NCBI GenBank assembly: GCA_001798455.1
Contig: MGSI01000096.1
Location: 1-20,055, forward strand
Source: Deltaproteobacteria bacterium RIFCSPLOWO2_02_FULL_57_26
GTDB taxonomy: Bacteria; Desulfobacterota; Binatia; UBA9968
Reading direction: 5' to 3'
Length of the DNA: 20,055 nt
The notes under the pieces were generated by a model. That model saw nothing but the letters and a program-made list of their open reading frames with translations. It did no database searches and was not told where the DNA came from. This document shows, piece after piece, positions 14,243 through 20,055 of the stretch. The translations under genes were made by a program, and so were the position numbers. The number at the start of each line of letters is the position of its first letter. Position 1 is the first letter of the stretch.

Positions 14243-15640
14243 ATGGCAGACTACGACGTCTGTTTTCGGGAAGGGCGTGTCTACCTCTGGGGGCAGTTGC
14301 TGGACCTCGATCTCTACGTGGCGGAAGAAAAAATCGCCCTTCTTTGCCGAAGGGGGGAAGGGCCCAGTGCCAGGCAAGTTATTAGTGTTGCGGGCAAAAT
14401 GATCCTTCCGGGGGTCATCGATCTGCACGCGCACACCCGAGACCCTGGTTATACCCAGAAAGAGGATTTCACTACGATATCCCAGGCCGCAGCGGCGGGC
14501 GGTGTGACCACCTGGATCGATATGCCGAACGTCGAGCCTCCAACAACCACCGTGCAGCTCTTTGAGGAAAAGAGGGCGCGCGCTGAACAAGCATCGCTTG
14601 TGGATTTCGGTCACTTCGCCTCGGGTGTCGACCTGAAAGAGATCCCCAAACTGGCCGCCGCAGGGGTTACCGGTTTCAAGATCTTTCAGGTCTCGGGCGC
14701 CTACCCCCACGATCCGAGGCTCGCCTTGAACGACGAGGGGCAGCTCCTGCGGCGGTTTCGGGAGATTGCAAAAACCGGGCTGCCGTGCGTGGTCCATCCG
14801 TTCAACCAGTCCCTCTTTGATTTCTTTTCCGAGGAGGCATTCGCTCGCGGCAAACCTCGGAACCACGTGACGTTTGCCGAACTCTATACCAGTGAAGTTG
14901 TCTGGGGGAGCGCCATTGCCAGCTTGCTTTCGTTACAACGGGAGTCCGGGGTCCGTCTTCATGTCGTTCATACCCACTCTGCGCGAAGTCTCAGGCTCCT
15001 TCGCCAGGCGAAGGCATCGGGGCAGACCGTGACCGTGGAGATCGATCCCAAGTACTTTCACCTGGGGAAAAAGGATCTCGACGAAAAGGGACCCCAAGTC
15101 TGCCCCGCTGGTTTCGTGACCGAAGATCCCGAGCGGATGGCGGAGATTTGGCGCTCTTTCCATGACGGGACCATCGACTCCGTCGGTTCCGATCACGCGC
15201 CCCATACCAAAGAGGAGATAGAAAAGCAGCGCACCGACGCCTGGGGGGCGGCCATGGGGAATCCCCAGTACGACCATTATCTCTCGATTTTTCTGAATGA
15301 CGTGCATGAGGGAAAAATCACCCTGGCAAATCTTGTCCGCTGTCTTTCGGAAAATCCCGCGCGGATCCTCGGTCTGTTTCCCCGCAAAGGGGTACTGCTT
15401 CCGGGGTCAGAGGCCGATCTCGTCGTCGTCGATTTCGAGCGCGAGAGAATCCTCAGCAACGAAGGGCTTTACACCAAGGTCCAGTGGAGTCCCTACGCCG
15501 GGTGGAAGGTCAGGGGAATGCCGGTGCTGACGATGGTTCGAGGAACGATCGTGGCCGAAAACGGCGAGGTCGTTGGGAAGCGTGGTCATGGAAAATTTAT
15601 CCCGGGCATCGCCCAGAGAGGGCCGGTGACCCTCGGGTGA
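14243..15640 (+). CDS. Cyclic-amide hydrolase (dihydroorotase / allantoinase / hydantoinase class)
   Basis: A protein of 465 residues of the amidohydrolase superfamily with an intact binuclear metal site: HAHTRDPG (H62, H64), GFKIF (K146, the lysine normally carboxylated to bridge the metals), VVHPFN (H185), VVHTHS (H243) and SDHAPH (D317). The motif DLHAHTRDPGYTQKEDF is shared by dihydroorotases and allantoinases. The length suits allantoinase, dihydropyrimidinase or class I dihydroorotase. The context (ABC importer, cupin, oxidoreductase) favours a catabolic role over pyrimidine synthesis, because no other pyr gene is present. It therefore probably opens a cyclic amide or imide ring, but the exact substrate is open. 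GAAGGGAG (14231-14238) precedes the ATG. Confidence 0.85.
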   Translation: MADYDVCFREGRVYLWGQLLDLDLYVAEEKIALLCRRGEGPSARQVISVAGKMILPGVIDLHAHTRDPGYTQKEDFTTISQAAAAGGVTTWIDMPNVEPPTTTVQLFEEKRARAEQASLVDFGHFASGVDLKEIPKLAAAGVTGFKIFQVSGAYPHDPRLALNDEGQLLRRFREIAKTGLPCVVHPFNQSLFDFFSEEAFARGKPRNHVTFAELYTSEVVWGSAIASLLSLQRESGVRLHVVHTHSARSLRLLRQAKASGQTVTVEIDPKYFHLGKKDLDEKGPQVCPAGFVTEDPERMAEIWRSFHDGTIDSVGSDHAPHTKEEIEKQRTDAWGAAMGNPQYDHYLSIFLNDVHEGKITLANLVRCLSENPARILGLFPRKGVLLPGSEADLVVVDFERERILSNEGLYTKVQWSPYAGWKVRGMPVLTMVRGTIVAENGEVVGKRGHGKFIPGIAQRGPVTLG

Positions 15641-15667
15641 GCCGGGAACGCGAGGAGAGTGCTTGAT

Positions 15668-16633
15668 ATGGCAAGAATTCAGTTCGGAGTTTTACTCCCC
15701 CACTTCGGTAAGGAAGCCTCGCCCTCCCGGCTCATCGACGGCTCTAGGATGTGCGAAGAGCTGGGATTTGACTCGGTCTGGGTCAGAGACCATCTCCTCT
15801 GGCATCCCCATGGGATGGAGAGAGCCGGCTTAAAGTTCGTCGAACCGTTCATTACCTTGGCCGCCATTGCTGCCGTGACCAAAAAGATCCTTCTAGGAAC
15901 GGCCGTCATCATCCCCGTTCGCTGGCCGCTCAAGCTGGCGCAGGATCTGGCAAGCCTTTCCTACATGGCCGGTGGGCGCGTGATCGCCGGGGTCGGCCTC
16001 GGCAGCACGCCGGCGGAGTTGGCAGCGGGCGGGCTTAACGGCGAGCAGCGGGTTGAGATTCTCAGGGAGACGGTGGAGATCCTCCGGCTTATCTGGAAAG
16101 AGAACAACGCCTCTTACAGGGGAAAGATATTTTCTTTCGAAGATATCACGATTGAGCCCAAGCCGGTCGAACCGATTCCGATCTTTTACGGGGGTGGCAC
16201 CAGGGCTTCTGTGCGCCGTGTGGCCGAATATTGTGACGGCTGGATTCCGGGCCGGGTTCCGATGGCCACCTTCGACGATCGCCTGAAGTACCTGCGCGAG
16301 CTCACCGATAGAAAGATTGTTCTCGGAAATATACCTATCGTGAGGATCGACAAAGACCGCGCCCGGGCGCGCGCCGATGTCGATGTTATGGCACTGGCGG
16401 GGAGTTCGGAAGGGACACCCCATTGGATCAAGCCTCCTTCAGGCAAGTTTGAGACCATTGAGGACCTGGAAGGCCTCCTGGTCGTGGGGGATCCGGATGA
16501 CTGCGCCGCGGAAATAGAGAAGTTTCGCCAAAGAGGGGTGGAGCACTTTGTGTTCGACCTGCGGCTTCAATACCACCGTTACGAAGAAAGCCTGAGGTTG
16601 ATCGGCGAGGAGCTACTGCCCAGGTTTCGGTAA
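15668..16633 (+). CDS. LLM-class (luciferase-like) flavin- or F420-dependent oxidoreductase
   Basis: A protein of 321 residues with a bacterial-luciferase-like TIM barrel. Seen in order: FGVLLPHFGKEASPSRLIDGSRMCEELGFDSVWVRDH (strand 1 and the conserved WVRDH), KKILLGTAVIIPVRWPLKLAQDLASLSYMAGGRVIAGVGLG (core), and PIPIFYGGGTRASVRRVAEYCDGWIPG. These enzymes use FMNH2 or F420 for monooxygenation or hydride transfer. Which cofactor applies cannot be read directly. I chose ATG 15668 over the GTG at 15659 because GAGGAG (15652-15657) is better spaced to it and MARIQFGVLLPH is a typical start. It follows the hydrolase by 27 bases and is probably co-transcribed. Its C-terminus looks complete. Confidence 0.9.
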   Translation: MARIQFGVLLPHFGKEASPSRLIDGSRMCEELGFDSVWVRDHLLWHPHGMERAGLKFVEPFITLAAIAAVTKKILLGTAVIIPVRWPLKLAQDLASLSYMAGGRVIAGVGLGSTPAELAAGGLNGEQRVEILRETVEILRLIWKENNASYRGKIFSFEDITIEPKPVEPIPIFYGGGTRASVRRVAEYCDGWIPGRVPMATFDDRLKYLRELTDRKIVLGNIPIVRIDKDRARARADVDVMALAGSSEGTPHWIKPPSGKFETIEDLEGLLVVGDPDDCAAEIEKFRQRGVEHFVFDLRLQYHRYEESLRLIGEELLPRFR

Positions 16634-16650
16634 TTTTTTTGCGGTGGCGG

Positions 16651-16809
16651 GATATTAACGTCTTTCACGAAGCCGGGATCCCGGGGGTCATGTACGGACC
16701 CGGCATCAGCGTGTTGGGAGGTCTCTCCGCGATCAAAGCGGAGGAGCTGGTTCAGGCAGCGCGGCTCTATGCGTGGATTGCGTTGGAGACTTGCGGCGTC
16801 GCGAGTTGA
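16651..16809 (+). pseudogene. Relic of the C-terminus of an M20-family metallopeptidase
   Basis: One frame reads DINVFHEAGIPGVMYGPG followed by a helical tail ending ...AARLYAWIALETCGVAS and a TGA stop at 16807-16809. The motif D-x-N-x-F-x-E-A-G-I-P-x-x-x-Y-G-P-G is the conserved C-terminal catalytic-domain block of M20 enzymes (ArgE, DapE and carboxypeptidase G2 relatives), followed by the usual final helix. Only about 52 residues remain. There is no start codon with a ribosome site and no upstream catalytic domain, because the intact luciferase-like gene ends just 17 bases before. I interpret it as the surviving 3' end of a deleted peptidase or amidohydrolase gene that belonged to this cluster. 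Confidence 0.7.
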
Positions 16810-16842
16810 AGCCCCGGCGCGGAGGCGTTAACCTACCTGACC

Positions 16843-18795
16843 ATGGAGCGCTTTGACTTTGGCGGTGAGTTCGTCTGGCAGCCGACGCCAGAATATGTGT
16901 CCAAGAGCCGTCTCAAGCGATTCATGGACCGGCACGGAATAGCGGGTTTTGCCGAGCTGCTGAAGCGATCCACCGAAGATCTGGAGTGGTTTTGGAGCGC
17001 CGTCCTGAAGGATCTGGAGATCGAGTTCTATAAACCTTACGAGCGCGTCTTGGACAGCAGCCAGGGGATCGCCTGGACGCGCTGGTGTGTCGGCGGCCAG
17101 ATGAATATCGCTCATAATTGTTTGGATAAGCGGATGGGGACGCCGCTGGAGAAACGCGCGGCTCTGCGTTGGGAAGGGGAAGAGGGAACGACGAGGAGCC
17201 TCACCTACGGGGAGCTTTGCCGGGAAACCAACCGCCTGGCCAATGCGCTGCGCGGCCTCGGTTTAAGGAAGGGGGACGTCGTCGGAATTTTCCTGCCTAT
17301 GGTGCCGGAGACCGCCACCGCATTTTTTGCCGTGGTGAAAATCGGCGCCATCGTTCTGCCTCTTTTTTCCGGTTACGGCGCGGCTGCGGTCGCGACACGA
17401 CTGGCGGACGCCTCGGCCAAGGGCCTGATAACCGCGGACGGATTCTATCGCCGCGGGCAGAAGGTTGCGATGAAAACGATCGCCGATGAGGCGCTGTCCG
17501 AGGTGCCATCGGTGGAGCATGTCATCGTGGTGAATCGCTTGGGGGTCGAGGCTCCCTGGAATGAAGGGCGAGATCACTGGTGGCATGAATTGGTTCAAAA
17601 TAAAACCGCCGATTTCGAGACCGAAAGGACCGAGGCGGAAGACCCCCTGATGATCATCTACACCTCCGGCACCACGGGTAAACCCAAGGGAGCCGTGCAT
17701 ACCCATTGCGGGTTTCCCGTGAAAGCGGCCCAGGACATGGCTCACGGCCTCGACTTACAAGAGTCGGACACGCTCTATTGGGTCACCGACCTCGGCTGGA
17801 TGATGGGTCCGTGGGAGGTGCTGGGAACGACGCTCTTGGGAGCCACGATGGTATTCTACGATGGTGCGCTCGACTATCCCGGCCCCGATCGCCTCTGGTC
17901 TTTGGTCAGGCGTCAACGTGTGACGGCCCTGGGGGTTTCCCCAACCTTGGTGCGTTCTCTGCTGCGCTACGGCGACGAGCCGGTGAAAAAACATGATCTC
18001 GCCTCCCTGCGCATCCTGGGCTCGACGGGGGAGCCCTGGAATCGGGACCCATGGCTATGGCTTTTTAAGACCGTCGGCGGTGAGCGCCTTCCCATCATCA
18101 ACTACTCCGGCGGGACGGAAATTTCGGGCGGGATCGTCATGGGGAATGTTTTGACCGCTCTTAAGCCGTGCTCTTTTTCGGGGCCCCTTCCGGGGATGGC
18201 GGCCGATGTCGTCAATGAAAAAGGGGAACCGGTGCGCAACCAGGTGGGTGAGTTGGTGGTGCGGAAGCCCTGGATCGGGATGACCCGAGGCTTCTGGAAG
18301 GATCCAGAGCGCTATCTTCAGACCTACTGGGCACGCTTTCCGGACCTCTGGGTGCACGGAGACTGGGCTGCCATCGATCAGGATGGGTTATGGTATATCC
18401 TGGGTCGCTCGGACGATACGATTAAAATCGCCGGCAAGCGGCTCGGGCCCGCTGAAGTCGAATCCGTCTTAATTGCTCATCCTGCGGTTTGCGAGGCGGC
18501 GGCCATCGGCATACCCGATGCCGTGAAGGGAGAATCCCTCATCTGCTTCTGTGTCTTGAACACTGGGTTCGCTGCGACCGAGGTCCTGGCCGAAGCGATC
18601 AAGGAACTTGTGGCCCAAAACCTTGGCAAGCCGCTGAAGCCCTCGGTGGTGAAGTTCGTCAAGGACCTGCCGAAAACGCGCAACGCCAAGGTCATGCGTC
18701 GCGTAATCCGGGACGCGTACCTGAAGCAAGAGATGGGAGATCTCTCCGCGCTCGAAAATCCCTCGTCGGTCGAGGAAATCCGCCGAGCGAATTGA
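16843..18795 (+). CDS. Acetyl-CoA-synthetase-like AMP-forming acyl-CoA synthetase
   Basis: A protein of 650 residues of the adenylate-forming ANL superfamily. Motifs: ATP loop YTSGTTGKPKGAVHTH (about 273-288), DLGWMMGPW in the position of the acetyl-CoA synthetase DxGWxxG block, NYSGGTEISGG (about 420-430), GRSDDTIKIAGKRLGPAEVE, and the C-terminal catalytic lysine in KTRNAKVMRR (K616). The N-terminal extension with a WTRWCVGGQMNIAHNCLDK block matches acetyl-/propionyl-CoA synthetases. It activates a carboxylic acid with ATP and CoA through an acyl-AMP. Short-chain acids are likely, but the NYSGGTE motif differs from the WQTETGG of true acetyl-CoA synthetase, so another substrate is plausible. 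GGAGG (16821-16825) is 17 bases upstream, rather far; no better start was seen. Confidence 0.88.
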   Translation: MERFDFGGEFVWQPTPEYVSKSRLKRFMDRHGIAGFAELLKRSTEDLEWFWSAVLKDLEIEFYKPYERVLDSSQGIAWTRWCVGGQMNIAHNCLDKRMGTPLEKRAALRWEGEEGTTRSLTYGELCRETNRLANALRGLGLRKGDVVGIFLPMVPETATAFFAVVKIGAIVLPLFSGYGAAAVATRLADASAKGLITADGFYRRGQKVAMKTIADEALSEVPSVEHVIVVNRLGVEAPWNEGRDHWWHELVQNKTADFETERTEAEDPLMIIYTSGTTGKPKGAVHTHCGFPVKAAQDMAHGLDLQESDTLYWVTDLGWMMGPWEVLGTTLLGATMVFYDGALDYPGPDRLWSLVRRQRVTALGVSPTLVRSLLRYGDEPVKKHDLASLRILGSTGEPWNRDPWLWLFKTVGGERLPIINYSGGTEISGGIVMGNVLTALKPCSFSGPLPGMAADVVNEKGEPVRNQVGELVVRKPWIGMTRGFWKDPERYLQTYWARFPDLWVHGDWAAIDQDGLWYILGRSDDTIKIAGKRLGPAEVESVLIAHPAVCEAAAIGIPDAVKGESLICFCVLNTGFAATEVLAEAIKELVAQNLGKPLKPSVVKFVKDLPKTRNAKVMRRVIRDAYLKQEMGDLSALENPSSVEEIRRAN

Positions 18796-18903
18796 AAAGC
18801 CGGTGTACTTCAGTCCTGGGGAGCGAGACTTAATGTCAAATCCTTTTCGCCAACGCTGTCCAACCGCCTGCCCTGGTAATTCACCCTCTACGCGAAAAAT
18901 AGA

Positions 18904-18932
18904 TTGACAAGTAGCCCGTAGGTAACTGAAAG
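18904..18932 (+). promoter_or_regulatory. Possible promoter for EamA copy 2
   Basis: A perfect TTGACA (18904-18909) is followed after 17 bases by TGAAAG (18927-18932), a weak -10 match. It lies in the 238-base gap between the acyl-CoA synthetase and the second EamA gene; I found no coding frame or clear terminator elsewhere in that gap. Low confidence because of the poor -10 hexamer. Confidence 0.25.
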
Positions 18933-19033
18933 TTCGGTGGGTAAGGGTTTGCGTGCTGAGAAACGCGGACGGCTAAACTCCCTTCATGCTCATGGTTCGG
19001 TCGAACGAGCTCGGTTAGAAGAGAAACTGGCAA

Positions 19034-19891
19034 ATGGCCGAGTATTTTGCCCTGCAGGCCGCGCTGTGCTTCGCCGTTTCCCACGTTCTGATCCGCCGCG
19101 GGCTGGTCACTTCCAACGCGCTCGCTGGCTCGTTTTTCTCCCTCACGCTCTCGGCGGCCGTGATGTGGCTTCTCGCGCCGTTTTTTGTTCCCTTCGCCAA
19201 GTTTTGGACCCCCGCGCTCGGTTACTTCATTGTCGCCGGCGTCTTTGCGCCGGCTCTGGGCCGGACCCTGAATTTCGTCGGAATCGAGCGCATTGGCGTG
19301 GCCCGCTCCGTGCCGGTGATCAACATTTCTCCGGTGGTTGCGTCCATTCTTGCCGTGTTCGTGCTGCGCGAAGTTTGGACCCTGCAGAACATGCTCGGCA
19401 CCGGATTTGTCGTGCTCGGAGTGATTGTGCTTTCGTCGGCGCAACCGGCAAAAGGGCTCTGGCGTAAAATCGACATCATTTATCCCCTTTTGGGAGCCAT
19501 CGTCTTTGGTATCTCCATCAACCTCAGAAAATTGGGCTTGATGGTGGACAACGTGCCTTTCATCGCCGCCGCCGTAACGTCGACGACGGGCTTTTTGTTT
19601 GCTTTGGGCATGCTCCGAACCACGCGTGGCCGGCAGGTCTTCTCCATGTCCCGACAGAGCTTCGGCTGGCTCTTCGCCGCCGGGATAGTGAATACGGGAG
19701 CCGTGCTCTCGAATTTCTATGCTTTGAGTCTTGGCAAGGTGGTGATCGTCGAGCCCCTGGTGAGCACGAATCCGGTGTTGTCGATTCTCTTGTCGGCGAT
19801 TTTTTTAAAAGACTTGGAGACAGTGACGTCGCGTGTGATCGCAGGTGCGCTGTGCACTGTAGTGGGAACGATTCTCGTGGTGACGTCCTGA
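19034..19891 (+). CDS. EamA (drug/metabolite transporter) family permease, copy 2
   Basis: A protein of 285 residues with about ten membrane helices in two EamA halves. Its start (MAEYFALQAALCFAVSHVLIRRGLVTS) and end (FLKDLETVTSRVIAGALCTVVGTILVVTS) closely follow copy 1, with equal length and no gaps. It differs mostly in hydrophobic exchanges inside helices, as in a duplication followed by divergence. Unlike copy 1 it stands behind a 238-base gap and so may have its own promoter. The ribosome site is only a loose AGAAGAGAAA (19017-19026). Role: inner-membrane transport of an unknown small metabolite. The long frames on the opposite strand here are shadows. Confidence 0.87.
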   Translation: MAEYFALQAALCFAVSHVLIRRGLVTSNALAGSFFSLTLSAAVMWLLAPFFVPFAKFWTPALGYFIVAGVFAPALGRTLNFVGIERIGVARSVPVINISPVVASILAVFVLREVWTLQNMLGTGFVVLGVIVLSSAQPAKGLWRKIDIIYPLLGAIVFGISINLRKLGLMVDNVPFIAAAVTSTTGFLFALGMLRTTRGRQVFSMSRQSFGWLFAAGIVNTGAVLSNFYALSLGKVVIVEPLVSTNPVLSILLSAIFLKDLETVTSRVIAGALCTVVGTILVVTS

Positions 19892-20018
19892 ATGATTTGT
19901 GCACTTATTCGCCATAGCAGCCGTATGTGATAGGCTGCCGGAAGAGACCATGACTTTGCAGCTTACCTGTTCGTAGGCAGCACCGGATGGATGTAAGATA
20001 AGAGCGAGTATCGGAGAC

Positions 20019-20055
20019 GTGAGCACAGCAAGCAAAATCGCGATAGTTACGGGTG
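20019..20055 (+). CDS. Start of a probable short-chain dehydrogenase/reductase (SDR), truncated by the window edge
   Basis: From GTG at 20019 the last codons read (M)STASKIAIVTG. A short tail, then a lysine, a hydrophobic beta strand and TG, is the typical beginning of SDR proteins, whose NAD(P)-binding TGxxxGxG motif starts at exactly this point. GGAG lies at 20013-20016, close to the GTG. Only twelve residues are visible, so the call rests on the pattern alone. If right, it would be another oxidoreductase next to the catabolic genes. Confidence 0.5.
   Translation, partial: MSTASKIAIVTG

Noticed and set aside
14243..15640. Naming the hydrolase pyrC
   Set aside because: Metal ligands are shared by dihydroorotase, allantoinase and hydantoinase, and no pyrimidine-synthesis gene is nearby, so a specific gene symbol is not justified.
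18881..19444. A 187-codon minus-strand frame that resembles the minus-strand frame at 10093-10533
   Set aside because: The resemblance arises because both are shadows of the two paralogous EamA genes on the plus strand, not because of an antisense gene family.
19917..19938. GCAGCC / GGCTGC stem after EamA copy 2 as a terminator
   Set aside because: The stem has only six pairs, the loop is ten bases, and no T-run follows, so it is too weak to call.
1..20055. CRISPR array, tRNA, rRNA or insertion sequence
   Set aside because: I saw no regularly spaced long repeats, no cloverleaf or rRNA-like segment, and no transposase motif. The only repeats are the short spacer repeats listed and the EamA paralogues.

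Overview
The window is a gene-dense stretch of GC-rich bacterial chromosome. Its anchor is an F-type ATP synthase operon with two b-type subunits (b' then b) ahead of delta, alpha, gamma, beta and epsilon. The a and c subunits are absent. A bactofilin gene lies just upstream. This split F1-plus-stator layout is known from deltaproteobacteria such as Geobacter and related lineages. Together with the luciferase-like oxidoreductase, cupins and Fe3+-family ABC importer, it suggests an uncultivated environmental bacterium near the Desulfobacterota, Binatota, Tectomicrobia or Methylomirabilota. That placement is inference; there is no rRNA or other marker in the window.

Layout. Bases 1-713 (minus strand) hold an edge-truncated small protein with a CxxC motif and a short NfeD protein. 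Back-to-back promoters near 735-810 separate them from the rightward bactofilin gene (843-1298). The atp genes follow (1444-7414). The spacers before alpha, before gamma and before epsilon each contain an inverted repeat. Gamma and epsilon, each present once per enzyme, lack a recognisable Shine-Dalgarno sequence, whereas alpha and beta, three per enzyme, have strong ones.

Only 21 bases after atpC, with no visible terminator, comes a tight trio (7436-10965): a two-domain cupin protein, an EutA-like ATPase without any ethanolamine ammonia-lyase gene, and an EamA-family membrane transporter. From about 11007 a second apparent transcription unit begins. It encodes a periplasmic binding protein, a fused double permease with no ATPase gene, a small cupin, a cyclic-amide hydrolase of the dihydroorotase/hydantoinase/allantoinase class, and a luciferase-like flavin or F420 oxidoreductase. 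Next come a short relic of an M20 peptidase and an acetyl-CoA-synthetase-like enzyme. A second EamA transporter (19034-19891), clearly a paralogue of the first, follows. The last 37 bases look like the start of a short-chain dehydrogenase gene.

Taken together, the right half reads as an uptake-and-degradation module: import of a small organic compound, hydrolysis of a cyclic amide, oxidation, and CoA activation. The substrate cannot be told from sequence alone. No tRNA, rRNA, CRISPR array or complete mobile element was seen.
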